Source: Sphingopyxis sp. JAI108 (GTDB lineage: Bacteria > Pseudomonadota > Alphaproteobacteria > Sphingomonadales > Sphingomonadaceae). From it: a stretch of DNA of 64,000 nucleotides. The notes under the pieces were generated by a model that saw only the letters and a program-made list of their open reading frames with translations, made no database searches and was not told the DNA's origin. Shown here piece after piece: positions 16,296 through 24,879 of the stretch. The stretch's first letter is position 1; each line of letters starts with the position of its first letter. The stretch is from NCBI RefSeq assembly GCF_013410105.1, contig NZ_JACCCJ010000001.1:310001-374000 (forward strand). The letters are read 5' to 3'. Both the position numbers and the translations under genes were made by a program.

Positions 16296-17015
16296 CTATG
16301 CCGCGTCTTCGCCCTCAAGCCCCTGATATTTGAGCTGCAGATAGCGTTCGCGCGTCGCGAGCTTGTCGAGCTCGCCCGCCGCGAGGTTGCGCGCGGCATT
16401 GCCGATTTCGCTTTCGAGCATCTTCAATCCGCCGACGAGCGTCTCGTCGGGGGTCCGGCCGGCGTGCGCTTCGGTGCGCAGCCCTGCGGGGATGCGCTGA
16501 TAGCCCGCCACCAGCTCGGGAAGATCCTCGCCGACGAGCTTGCGGATATTCGCCGCCGCCGGGCTCGACGCGTCGAGCGTCTGGAGCTGCGGCGCGAGCA
16601 GGTCGAGCTGGACGCCGATGCCGTCGACAAGTTGGCGCGCCGGTGCCGGCAGCGCCGGGCGCTGCGCCTCGAGCCATATTTCGGTGCGGCCGGCAAGCTG
16701 CTTCAGATCGGTCTTCGGCAGGTCGGCCTGACGCGGCTCGGGGAAGGGCGAGCGGCCGAAGAGCACCGCGACGCCGATCAGGAGGATGAACAAGGCGAGC
16801 AGCCCGGTGAAACCGAGCGGCTGGATCAGCGCGCCGAAGACCGCGGCGCCGATCAGCACGATACCGCCCGCGATCAGCATCCGGCCCAGCTTCTTGTAAA
16901 GATGCTGGCGGCGCAGCGCGACGCTCTTGGTGCCGATCGGCCGCCGCCGCTCGCGCGATCGTTCGATCGCCGATGCGGCCGAGAGGCGGATCTTGTCGAC
17001 TTCGCTCATGCTCAT
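16296..17015 (-). CDS. XpaC-like protein (TelA partner)
   Basis: A 239-residue protein with a basic N-terminus, two adjacent membrane helices (about 46-82) and a helical cytoplasmic C-terminal half. It resembles XpaC (5-bromo-4-chloroindolyl phosphate hydrolysis family) proteins, which are regularly encoded beside TelA. The XpaC name derives from an old reporter phenotype and does not imply phosphatase activity; no catalytic motif is visible. It starts 8 bp after the TelA stop. An alternative ATG lies at 17009. Confidence 0.72.
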   Translation of the reverse strand: MSMSEVDKIRLSAASAIERSRERRRPIGTKSVALRRQHLYKKLGRMLIAGGIVLIGAAVFGALIQPLGFTGLLALFILLIGVAVLFGRSPFPEPRQADLPKTDLKQLAGRTEIWLEAQRPALPAPARQLVDGIGVQLDLLAPQLQTLDASSPAAANIRKLVGEDLPELVAGYQRIPAGLRTEAHAGRTPDETLVGGLKMLESEIGNAARNLAAGELDKLATRERYLQLKYQGLEGEDAA

Positions 17016-17023
17016 CGCGCGCC

Positions 17024-18229
17024 TTAGCCTTCGAGCGATGCGAGCGGGCTGTCGGCACCACCGACGCTCGCCTGCGCCTGCGCGGCGCCTTCGGCGCGCG
17101 CGATATAACCTTTCGACTTCGCGACTTCGCCCTCAAGCGCGTTGACCGTTGTCTTCATGCTGTCGAGCGCCTTCAGCTTGAAGGTGTCGATGGCGTCCAT
17201 CGTGTCATAGATATTCTGGAACGCGCGCTGGAGCGTTTCCATCGGGATCGTGCTCGACGCCGCCTGTTCGTGGATGCGCGCGGTGTTGTCCTTCAACATC
17301 TTCGACGTGCCGTCGATGATGTTCGCGGTGGTGGTGTTGAGCGCGGTGATCTGCTCGAGCACCAGTTTCTGGTTGGTCATTGCTTGCGCGACGGTGATCG
17401 CAGTCTTGAGCGCGCCGACCGTGGTGGTCGAGGCGCGGTCGACCCCCTTCACCAGCTCGACATTATTCTTCTTGACGAGGTCGAGCGCGAGATAGCCCTG
17501 CACCGTCACCGCCATCTGGGTCAGCAGATCCTGCGTGCGCTGACGGGCATAGAAGAGCGCATTCTCGCGTAGCACCTTGGCCTTAGCCGGATCGACGCCG
17601 TCGAGTTCGTTCGCCTTGGCTTCGAGTTTTTCGTCGAGCGTCTGGGCGATATGAACCATCTGTTCGAGCTTGCCCATCGATTCCCACATCTTGCGACGCT
17701 CGACGTCGATCGCCGCATTGTCCATCAGCAGCTCGTCCTTGCCGTTGGAGAGCGCGGTCAGGATGCCGCCGATATGCGTCTGCGCGCTGCGGTACTGCGC
17801 GAAATAATTGTTGATCTTGCCGCCGAAGATCTTGTCGAGAAAGCCGCGCTTCGAGATAAGCTTGCCGTTCGCCGACGGGTCGAGCCGCTCGACGGTGGTG
17901 CGCAGCTCGATCAGATTCTGGCCGATGTCGGTATCGCGGTCCATCGCGCGGATCGGGCGATCCAGGAAGCGGTTCGAATGGCTCGCCGCCTCCAGCATTT
18001 CCTTGCGACCCATGTTGGTGATCTGGTCGACCTTTTGCCCGAAAGCGGGCGAATTGACGTCCTGCGCGACAAGGTCGTCGATGAAGCCGTCGACGCGTTC
18101 GCCAAGCTTTGACTTTTGTTCGGTCGACAGCGGCACGAGGCCGGCGGCCTTTTCGGGCGAAACCGACTGTACGGGGTCGGGCGGGGTCAGCTTCAGCTCG
18201 TCGGTTGCTGTCGCAGTCACTTCGCTCAT
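17024..18229 (-). CDS. telA: Toxic anion resistance protein TelA
   Basis: A 401-residue cytoplasmic, mainly helical protein of the TelA/KlaA family. It has the conserved segments QITNMGRKEMLEAASHSNRF, FLDRPIRAMD, IGGILTALSNGKDEL and VTVQGYLALDLVKKNNVELV. TelA-family proteins are linked to tellurite, colicin, bacteriocin or lantibiotic resistance and to cell-envelope stress. The ATG at 18229 has GGAAGGAAG upstream; the longer open frame to 18289 is not supported. It is the first gene of a block with the XpaC-like, YqiJ-like and flotillin genes. Confidence 0.9.
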   Translation of the reverse strand: MSEVTATATDELKLTPPDPVQSVSPEKAAGLVPLSTEQKSKLGERVDGFIDDLVAQDVNSPAFGQKVDQITNMGRKEMLEAASHSNRFLDRPIRAMDRDTDIGQNLIELRTTVERLDPSANGKLISKRGFLDKIFGGKINNYFAQYRSAQTHIGGILTALSNGKDELLMDNAAIDVERRKMWESMGKLEQMVHIAQTLDEKLEAKANELDGVDPAKAKVLRENALFYARQRTQDLLTQMAVTVQGYLALDLVKKNNVELVKGVDRASTTTVGALKTAITVAQAMTNQKLVLEQITALNTTTANIIDGTSKMLKDNTARIHEQAASSTIPMETLQRAFQNIYDTMDAIDTFKLKALDSMKTTVNALEGEVAKSKGYIARAEGAAQAQASVGGADSPLASLEG

Positions 18230-18292
18230 TCGTCTTCCTTCCAGCCCCTTGCCGATTGCCAATATGGCATGCGGTCCTGTGTTATTCAAGCA

Positions 18293-19249
18293 CTACACCT
18301 CTTCCGCCCTGAGCGCCGGTGCGATCCAGGCGGAGAGGATCAGTTGCGCCATATGATAGACGAGGATCGGAACGAGCACCATGCCGGCGATGGCGGGCGG
18401 GAAAAGCGTCGCTGCGAGCGGCGCGCCGACCGCGATGCTCTTTTGCGCGCCCGAGAAGAGCAAAGTGATGCGGTCGGGGCGGGTGAGCCCCAGCATCCCG
18501 CCAAGCGCCCAGGCGCCGCCGAAGGACAGCGCGAGCAGGACCGCAACCGCGCCGAGTAGGACGACGATTTCGCGCGCGTCGAGCAGGCTCCAGATACCCG
18601 CGACCACCGCCGCCGAAAAGGCGACATAGACCGCGATCGCGATCGCGGTGCGGTCCATGAGGGTCGCAAGGCCGCGGTGCGAAAGCACCCACGGCCGCAG
18701 CCAGCGCTGGGCAAGCTGCCCGGCTACGAACGGCACGAGCAGGATCGAGACGATGCGCAGCACGGCCTCCCCGTGGATCTCGCCTTCGGCGCCCGCGAGC
18801 AGCGCAAACAGTAAGGGCGAGAGGGCGACCCCGCTGAGGTTGAGCAGTGCCGCCGCAACGACGCTCGCCGCGACATTGCCGCCCGCGAGGCTCGACGCGG
18901 CGGTCGCCGACTGGACCGTCGACGGCAATATGCCGAGGAACAGGAAACCGAGCGCCAGCGTCGCGGGAAGCAGCGGCGCGATCGCCGCTTGCGCCGCGAG
19001 CCCGAGCAGCGCCATGCCGCCGAAACAGAAAGCGAATGCGCTTCCCTGCAGCTTCCAGTTGCGGATGCCGTGGAGCACTTCGTCGCGGGGCAGGCGCACG
19101 CCGTTGAGGAAAAAGAGGAAGATGATCGCCGCGGTCGACAGGCCCTGCGCGATCGGCACCGTGCTCCCGCGCACCGGGAGCAGGCTGGCGAGCAGGATCG
19201 TCGCGAACAGGACGGGGACGAAGCGGTCGGGGAAGATGCGGGACAGCAT
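18293..19249 (-). CDS. Bile acid:sodium symporter-like transporter (YfeH type)
   Basis: A 318-residue protein with about nine to ten membrane helices, belonging to the SBF-like branch of the bile acid:Na+ symporter (BASS) superfamily. The segment GILPSTVQSATAASSLAGGNVAASV corresponds to one of the conserved crossover regions. The start at 19249 (MLSRIFPDRFVPVL) fits the family N-terminus; the much longer frame upstream is not coding. The substrate is unknown. It is divergent from the nucleosidase gene with a 64-bp gap and ends 63 bp before telA, so it could be the promoter-proximal gene of that minus-strand run. Confidence 0.85.
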   Translation of the reverse strand: MLSRIFPDRFVPVLFATILLASLLPVRGSTVPIAQGLSTAAIIFLFFLNGVRLPRDEVLHGIRNWKLQGSAFAFCFGGMALLGLAAQAAIAPLLPATLALGFLFLGILPSTVQSATAASSLAGGNVAASVVAAALLNLSGVALSPLLFALLAGAEGEIHGEAVLRIVSILLVPFVAGQLAQRWLRPWVLSHRGLATLMDRTAIAIAVYVAFSAAVVAGIWSLLDAREIVVLLGAVAVLLALSFGGAWALGGMLGLTRPDRITLLFSGAQKSIAVGAPLAATLFPPAIAGMVLVPILVYHMAQLILSAWIAPALRAEEV

Positions 19250-19313
19250 TGGTGCGAGCGATGGCGGGATGCGGCGGGGTTGGCAAGCCGGCAAGAGGCG
19301 ATAGAGAGACGCG

Positions 19314-19964
19314 ATGGCCCATATCTTGATCCTTGCCGCTTTGCCCGAAGAAGCCGACGCGCTGTTTCCCCGCACCGGCGAACGCGTCGGGGGGCTGTTT
19401 GCCGGGCGGCGGCTGGTCGTTGGCAACCATAGCCTCTCCATCGTCACCACCGGCCTCGGCAAGGTCAACGCCGCGCTATGCGCCGGCGCGCTCGCCGGCG
19501 ATGCCGACATACTTCTGATGACCGGCACCTGCGGTTCGCTCGGCGCGGCGCCGGGTGCCTATTGGATCGCCGAGGCGCTGCAGCACGATTATGGCGCCAA
19601 CCAGCCGGGCCTCTTTCGCCGTTACCGCGCCGGCGAATGGCCGATCGGCGAGGCGGGCGACGCGCATTTTTCGGCGATGGCCGATCCGGGGCTTGGGCTG
19701 CCGCACGCGCGGATCGCGAGCGGCGACAGCTTCGTCGCCTGCCCCGATGCGGCCGCCGATCTTGCCGCGCTCGGCGCGACGCTCGTCGACATGGAGGTGG
19801 GCGCAGTCGCGCAGGCCGCGGCGCGGTTTGCGCTACCGTGGGCCGCGATCAAGGCGGTCACCGACGAAGCGAACGACGACAGCGCCGGGGACTTCCACGC
19901 CAATCTCGTTCGCGCCGCGTGCGCTGCGGCGCGCGAGGTCGAGCGGCTGATTGCGATGATCTGA
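19314..19964 (+). CDS. MTA/SAH-type nucleosidase family protein
   Basis: A 216-residue enzyme of the purine nucleoside phosphorylase/MTAN superfamily. It has the N-terminal ILAALPEEADAL, TGLGKVNAA, the nucleoside-binding VDMEVGAVAQ with its purine- or ribose-contacting Glu, and the catalytic Asp region KAVTDEAND. These features fit cleavage of 5'-methylthioadenosine or S-adenosylhomocysteine. Futalosine hydrolase or a hopanoid-linked phosphorylase cannot be excluded from sequence alone. AGAGAG precedes ATG 19314. It stands first in a plus-strand run with the TPR and cytochrome genes, though functional linkage to them is not evident. Confidence 0.82.
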   Translation: MAHILILAALPEEADALFPRTGERVGGLFAGRRLVVGNHSLSIVTTGLGKVNAALCAGALAGDADILLMTGTCGSLGAAPGAYWIAEALQHDYGANQPGLFRRYRAGEWPIGEAGDAHFSAMADPGLGLPHARIASGDSFVACPDAAADLAALGATLVDMEVGAVAQAAARFALPWAAIKAVTDEANDDSAGDFHANLVRAACAAAREVERLIAMI

Positions 19965-20027
19965 GGCGTTCCGCCCGGGTCCCGCCTGTGATAGTCTGGC
20001 GCATAACGACCGAGGGAGAGACTCGCC

Positions 20028-20948
20028 ATGCGGTACCGGTCTTCACTAGCCACGCTTGCCGCCTGTGCGGCTTTCGCCGCGTCGATTGCGTTTGCGGCTG
20101 GCAGCGGCGGGAGCGGCAGCAGCGCCCCGCCTAGCCAAAGCGCCTACGACCCGACGATCGATTATCAGAAGGGCGCCGACGCCTTCGCCTCCGGCAAATA
20201 TGACGAGGCGGCAAAAGCGTTCAAAAAGGTCGTGTCGGCGGTGCCGAAGAACCCGCAGGCCAATTATCTCCTCGGCGCGAGCTATATGGCGCAGGGCGAC
20301 TTTTCGCGCGCGGTGAAGCCGCTCGAGGCCGCGGTGCGCTATGACGAGAAGATGGTCGACGCGCGCCGTGACCTTGGCATTGCGCAGGCGAAGCTCGGCA
20401 AGGCGGACAAGGCGGACGAACAGCTTGGTGCGCTGAAGGCGATGCAGGAGGGATGCGCCGGGACTTGCGCCGATTCGGCAAAGCTCGCCGACGCGGTCGC
20501 CAAGCTGGAGGCGGCGGTTGCCGCCGGTCCGCAGGCCCGAAGTGCGGTCGAGCCCGAGGTGCGGCTGGCCTCGGCCGCGACGCTCGATGCCACCTATGTC
20601 GCCGCGGTGGGCCTGATCAACGAGCATCGCTACGAAGCCGCGATCGCGAAGCTCGACGCGGCCTTGTGGGCGGCGGGGCCGCATCCCGACGTGCTCACCT
20701 ATCTCGGCTTTGCGAACCGCAAGCTGAAACGTTACGACGCGGCGGAAAGCTACTATCGCGAGGCGCTTGCCATCGCGCCGGCGCATCGCGGCGCGCTCGA
20801 ATATTATGGCGAACTCAAGCTTGAACGCGGCGATGTTGCGGGGGCGAAGGCGCATCTTGCGAGGCTCGAGGCGATCTGCGGTTTCGGCTGTCACGAGGTC
20901 GACGAGCTCAGGCGTTGGATCGCGGCGGGGCGTTCATCGGCAAGCTGA
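20028..20948 (+). CDS. Secreted tetratricopeptide-repeat protein
   Basis: A 306-residue protein with a signal peptide (residues 1-25, cleavage near AFA-AG), a serine/glycine linker and several TPR-like helical repeats. Clear repeats start around GADAFASGKYDEAAKAFKK (48-66), ANYLLGASYMAQGDF (83-97) and DVLTYLGFANRKLKRYDAAE. It is probably a periplasmic scaffold. GAGGGAGAG precedes the start. Its 3' end overlaps the following cytochrome gene by 34 bp, which indicates a shared transcript and possible role in assembling or docking a redox partner. Confidence 0.82.
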   Translation: MRYRSSLATLAACAAFAASIAFAAGSGGSGSSAPPSQSAYDPTIDYQKGADAFASGKYDEAAKAFKKVVSAVPKNPQANYLLGASYMAQGDFSRAVKPLEAAVRYDEKMVDARRDLGIAQAKLGKADKADEQLGALKAMQEGCAGTCADSAKLADAVAKLEAAVAAGPQARSAVEPEVRLASAATLDATYVAAVGLINEHRYEAAIAKLDAALWAAGPHPDVLTYLGFANRKLKRYDAAESYYREALAIAPAHRGALEYYGELKLERGDVAGAKAHLARLEAICGFGCHEVDELRRWIAAGRSSAS

Positions 20949-21841
20949 TCGCGATCGCGGCGCTGCTTTTCGCGACCGCGGCGCCGCGCGGCGATGCGCC
21001 GCCGGCGTTCGAGCAGTTGCGCTGGACGGCGTCCGGCGCCGCGCGGACGCTATTGTCGGAACAGCCCGCGACCTGCCTCGCCGCGAACAATGATATGGTC
21101 CGGAGCGGCCGTGCGCTGTTCGGGACGCCGACCCTGCTCGGCGGGCAGGCCGCCAAGGCTGGCCTCAGTTGCGCGAGCTGCCACATCAACGGGCGCGACA
21201 ATCCGCATTTCCTGCTCGCGGGGGTTTCGGCGGCGCCGGGAACGGCGGATGTGACCAACAGTTTCTTCAGCGCGGCGCGCGGGAACGGCCTTTTCGATCC
21301 GGTGCTCATTCCCGACCTGGCCAGGCCGGGCAAGGTCGCCCGTGATCCCGAGGCGCGAGCGCTCGAGGCCTTCATTCGCAATCTGATCGTCGAGGAATTC
21401 GGCGGGCAGGAGCCGACGCCCGCGATGCTCGCCGCGCTCGCCGCCTATGTTCGCGCGGTCCGGTCCTGTCCGGGCGAGCCGAAGGTCGCGCGGCGGCTGG
21501 GCGACCAACTCGCGGCGATTGCCGATGGCGCCGCAGGGGCGCAGCTGATGATCGGCCGTGGCGATCGGCAAGGCGCGCGGCTGTCGATCGCGGCGATGCG
21601 TCATCAGCTGGGATTGGTCGCCGAGCGTTATGCGGGGCCGGGCTTCGCGCGCGACCGGGCGGCGCTGCTCGCGGGATCGCGTCAATTGCAGGCCATCGGC
21701 GATATCGCCGACGTCGGGCAGATGCGGCTCGCCATCGACCGCTGGACGCTCGGTTTCGAAACCGGGCTGGCGCAGAGGTTGCGCCGTGCCGAGGCGCGGT
21801 CGCTTTATGATCCGACGCATCTCGACCGCGCGCTGCGCTAG
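20915..21841 (+). CDS. Periplasmic cytochrome c family protein
   Basis: A 308-residue exported protein with one CXXCH heme site (CASCHINGRD, Cys86, Cys89, His90) after a hydrophobic signal segment (about 10-23). The surrounding GRALFGTPTLLGGQAA and VTNSFFSAARGNGLFDP segments resemble MauG/di-heme peroxidase-like cytochromes, but a second CXXCH is absent. The start must be the TTG at 20915 or later, inside the TPR gene; there is no in-frame ATG before the mature region. The overlap suggests translational coupling with the TPR protein. The electron partner is unknown. Confidence 0.78.
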   Translation: MDRGGAFIGKLIAIAALLFATAAPRGDAPPAFEQLRWTASGAARTLLSEQPATCLAANNDMVRSGRALFGTPTLLGGQAAKAGLSCASCHINGRDNPHFLLAGVSAAPGTADVTNSFFSAARGNGLFDPVLIPDLARPGKVARDPEARALEAFIRNLIVEEFGGQEPTPAMLAALAAYVRAVRSCPGEPKVARRLGDQLAAIADGAAGAQLMIGRGDRQGARLSIAAMRHQLGLVAERYAGPGFARDRAALLAGSRQLQAIGDIADVGQMRLAIDRWTLGFETGLAQRLRRAEARSLYDPTHLDRALR

Positions 21842-21949
21842 TTCGGGCGCGATCGGCAATCATGTTGCGCCGCAGCACCCATTCTGTTAGGGGCGCGGCG
21901 TTTCGCGGCGCTTTGGGCGCTGCCCCCTTCCATCAAGGCCCGTTTCCGC

Positions 21950-23782
21950 ATGTCTCTGCGCAATATCGCCATTATCGCCCACGTCGATCATGGAAAAACC
22001 ACCCTCGTCGACCAGCTGTTCCGCCAGTCGGGCACCTTTCGCGACAACCAGCGTGTCGAGGAAAGGGCGATGGATTCCAATGACTTGGAGAAAGAGCGCG
22101 GGATCACCATCCTCGCGAAATGCACCAGCGTCGAGTGGGGCGAAGGCGCCGATACGACGCGGATCAACATCGTCGACACGCCGGGTCACGCCGACTTCGG
22201 CGGCGAGGTCGAGCGGATCCTGAGCATGGTCGACGGCGTCATCCTGCTCGTCGACGCGGCCGAAGGGCCGATGCCGCAGACCAAATTCGTCACCGGCAAG
22301 GCGCTCGCGCTCGGCCTGAAACCCATCGTCGTCGTCAACAAGATCGACCGCAGCGACGCGCGCGCCGCCGAAGTGCTCGACGAGGTGTTCGAGCTGTTCC
22401 TGACGCTCGAGGCGAATGACGAACAGCTCGACTTCCCGATCCTCTATGCCTCGGGTCGCGGCGGCTATGCCTCGCCCGACCCCGAAGCGCGCGAGGGCAC
22501 GCTCGAGCCGCTGTTCCAGACGATCGTCAGCCATGTGCCGACGCCGGGCCTCGACGAAGATGCGCCCTTCACCTTCCTCGCGACGCTGCTCGACCGCGAT
22601 AACTTCATCGGCCGCATCCTGACCGGCCGCGTCCAGTCGGGATCGGTCAAGGTCAACCAGCCGATCCACGCGCTCGACATGGACGGCAAGGTGATCGAGA
22701 CCGGCCGCGCGTCGAAGCTGCTCGCCTTCCGCGGGCTCGACCGCGTTCCCGTCGACGAAGCGCGCGCGGGCGACATCGTCGCGATCGCGGGCCTGGCGCA
22801 GGCGACCGTCGCGAACACCATCGCCGACACCAGCGTCAGCGAACCGATCGCCGCGCAGCCGATCGACCCGCCGACGCTGTCGATGCGCTTTGCCGTCAAT
22901 GATTCGCCGATGGCGGGGCGCGAGGGCAGCAAGGTCACGAGCCGCATGATCCGCGACCGCCTGTACCGCGAAGCCGAAACCAATGTCGCGATCCGCATCA
23001 CCGAAAGCGCCGACAAGGACAGCTTTGAAGTCGCGGGCCGCGGCGAGCTTCAGCTTGGCGTGCTCATCGAAACGATGCGCCGCGAAGGCTTCGAACTCGG
23101 CATCAGCCGCCCGCGCGTGCTGTACCAGACCGACGAAAGCGGCCAGCGCACCGAACCCTATGAAACCGTCGTCATCGACGTCGACGACGAGCATAGCGGC
23201 ACGGTCGTCGAGAAGATGCAGATCCGCAAAGCCGACCTGACCGACATGCGCCCCTCGGGCGGCGGCAAGACGCGCATCACCTTCAGCGGCCCGAGCCGCG
23301 GCCTGATCGGCTATCACGGGGAATTCCTGTCCGACACGCGCGGCACCGGGATCATGAACCGATTGTTCGAGAAATACGGCCCGTACAAGGGTCAGATCGA
23401 GGGCCGCAAGAATGGCGTCCTGATCTCGAACGGCAATGGCGAAGCGGTTGCCTACGCCCTGGGCCCGCTCGAAGAGCGCGGTATCCTGTTCGTCTCGCCC
23501 GGCGAGGCGCTGTACGAGGGCATGATCATCGGCGAAAATGCCAAGCCCGACGACCTTGAGGTCAACCCGATGAAGTCGAAGCAGCTCACGAACTTCCGTT
23601 CGACGGGCAAGGACGACGCGATCCGCCTCACCCCGCCGCGCCGCATGACGCTGGAACAGGCGATCGCCTATATCGACGATGACGAGATGGTCGAGGTGAC
23701 CCCGAAGAATATCCGCATCCGCAAGGCGCTGCTCGACCCGCACGAGCGCAAGAAGGCGAGCCGCAAGAAGGAAGCGGCGTAA
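21950..23782 (+). CDS. typA: Ribosome-associated GTPase TypA/BipA
   Basis: A 610-residue translational GTPase, full length for TypA/BipA. The G motifs are [10 protein letters not shown] (G1), ERGITI (G2), DTPGH (G3) and NKID (G4), followed by the EF-G-like domains and the TypA-specific C-terminal domain ([29 protein letters not shown]). TypA helps ribosome assembly and adaptation to cold or other stress. The ATG at 21950 has no strong ribosome-binding site but matches the family start [17 protein letters not shown] hairpin repeat begins 9 bp after the stop. Confidence 0.97.
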   Translation: MSLRNIAIIAHVDHGKTTLVDQLFRQSGTFRDNQRVEERAMDSNDLEKERGITILAKCTSVEWGEGADTTRINIVDTPGHADFGGEVERILSMVDGVILLVDAAEGPMPQTKFVTGKALALGLKPIVVVNKIDRSDARAAEVLDEVFELFLTLEANDEQLDFPILYASGRGGYASPDPEAREGTLEPLFQTIVSHVPTPGLDEDAPFTFLATLLDRDNFIGRILTGRVQSGSVKVNQPIHALDMDGKVIETGRASKLLAFRGLDRVPVDEARAGDIVAIAGLAQATVANTIADTSVSEPIAAQPIDPPTLSMRFAVNDSPMAGREGSKVTSRMIRDRLYREAETNVAIRITESADKDSFEVAGRGELQLGVLIETMRREGFELGISRPRVLYQTDESGQRTEPYETVVIDVDDEHSGTVVEKMQIRKADLTDMRPSGGGKTRITFSGPSRGLIGYHGEFLSDTRGTGIMNRLFEKYGPYKGQIEGRKNGVLISNGNGEAVAYALGPLEERGILFVSPGEALYEGMIIGENAKPDDLEVNPMKSKQLTNFRSTGKDDAIRLTPPRRMTLEQAIAYIDDDEMVEVTPKNIRIRKALLDPHERKKASRKKEAA

Positions 23783-23790
23783 CAGGTCAA

Positions 23791-23915
23791 GCCCTCCCCT
23801 TCAGGGGAGGGCAGCGAGACTTGGCAACTTGCTGCCTAGTCGCAGCGGGTGGGGCCTATCGGCCTCGCGCAAGGCCGATAAGCCCCACCCCAACCCCTCC
23901 CCTGAAGGGGAGGGG
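23791..23915. repeat. Composite palindromic intergenic repeat
   Basis: Three nested hairpins lie between typA and the pseudouridine synthase gene. The first is a 10-bp stem at 23791-23812 (GCCCTCCCCT-TC-AGGGGAGGGC). The second is a roughly 20-bp stem at 23847-23890 built on GGTGGGGC and ATCGGCCT. The third is a 10-bp stem at 23894-23915 with the core CCCCTCCCCT. The outer pairs share the same core and orientation, giving a mobile-repeat-like unit. The first hairpin probably also ends typA transcription. Related cores recur near 27543, 34412 and 53701. Confidence 0.75.
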
Positions 23916-23936
23916 CTTTATTTGAGAGGACATGCG

Positions 23937-24482
23937 TTGGCCCGCCTGATCCTGTTCAACAAGCCGTATGGCGTGCTGTCGCAATTCACCGACCGCGGCA
24001 GCGAAACTGCGCGCGCGACGCTGTCCGACTATATCGACGTGCCCGGCGTCTATCCCGCCGGGCGGCTGGACCGCGACAGCGAGGGCCTGTTGATCCTGAC
24101 CGACGACGGCGCGCTGCAGGCGCGGATTTCGTCGCCGAAGCACAAGACGCCCAAAACCTATCTCGCGCAGGTCGAGGGCGAGCCCGATGACGCCGCGCTG
24201 GCGGCGCTCGCCCGCGGCGTCACGCTGAACGACGGCCCGACGCGCCCCGCGACCGTCCGCCGCATCGACGCGCCGACGCTGTGGGACCGCGACCCGCCGG
24301 TGCGATACCGCAAGAGCGTGCCCGACTCATGGCTCGAACTGACGATCACCGAAGGCCGCAACCGCCAGGTGCGGCGGATGACGGCGGCGGTGGGGTTTCC
24401 GACGCTGCGGCTCGTGCGGTGGCGGATCGGGGGGTGGGAGATTGGGGATTTGGCGGTGGGGGCGTGGCGCGAGGTTGGTTGA
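23937..24482 (+). CDS. rRNA pseudouridine synthase, RsuA/RluE type
   Basis: A 181-residue pseudouridine synthase of the RsuA family without the N-terminal S4 domain, which matches RluE (modifies 23S rRNA). Motif [19 protein letters not shown], contains the catalytic Asp, and the C-terminal [18 protein letters not shown] is typical. There is no ATG at the family start; TTG 23937 ([17 protein letters not shown]) has GAGAGGA about 8 bases upstream and is the best start. It is 154 bp after typA, from which it is separated by the hairpin repeat. Confidence 0.88.
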   Translation: MARLILFNKPYGVLSQFTDRGSETARATLSDYIDVPGVYPAGRLDRDSEGLLILTDDGALQARISSPKHKTPKTYLAQVEGEPDDAALAALARGVTLNDGPTRPATVRRIDAPTLWDRDPPVRYRKSVPDSWLELTITEGRNRQVRRMTAAVGFPTLRLVRWRIGGWEIGDLAVGAWREVG

Positions 24483-24641
24483 AATGGGCGGCCGACTATG
24501 AAGTCTCAGAACGGCGGTTCGGTTGTTCCTCACGACTGAGGGCGGCGCTTATGCTACGGAAATAGTGTCGAAAAAACTCACCGCACTTTAACTTCGCCAT
24601 GTCCGGCTTTAACCTTGGTTCGTTAAAGAACGCCGAATCGT

Positions 24642-24866
24642 CTAGCCCGAGCATTCGTTGGATATGTCTTCAATCACGGCTTCGTCACTGTCAGAGAGGC
24701 CGAGAGTTGTTGCGTATATGCGCTGAGCGGCCGCGGGATAGCCCGGAGTTAGCAATTCCATGTTCAGCGGGTGAAATGCGAACCCAAGGAACACAATGAC
24801 TTCTGCTTCGCCTACGGCCTCATGAATACCTCCACGCAGAGGTTCTTTGCTGCCGCCGGATTTTCG
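24642..24866 (-). pseudogene. C-terminal remnant of a SIR2-like protein
   Basis: A minus-strand open frame of 74 codons, closed by a stop at 24867-24869 and ending at TAG 24642-24644, reads like a real protein terminus. It contains AEVIVFLGFAFHPLNMELL and RIYATTLGLSDSDEAVIEDI. In SIR2-like (SIR2_2-type) proteins the matching segments are FLGFGFHxxN and a following Ala-Thr-x-Gly-hydrophobic-Ser stretch near the C-terminus. No start codon or N-terminal domain is present, and the frame ends just where the DUF3883 gene begins, so it is a truncated remnant. SIR2-like NADases are common in anti-phage systems. Confidence 0.5.
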
Positions 24867-24879
24867 TTATGGTGCTTCC

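Noticed and set aside
21887..23743. 618-codon minus-strand frame opposite typA
   Set aside because: Mirror frame of a universally conserved gene; translation has no family signature.
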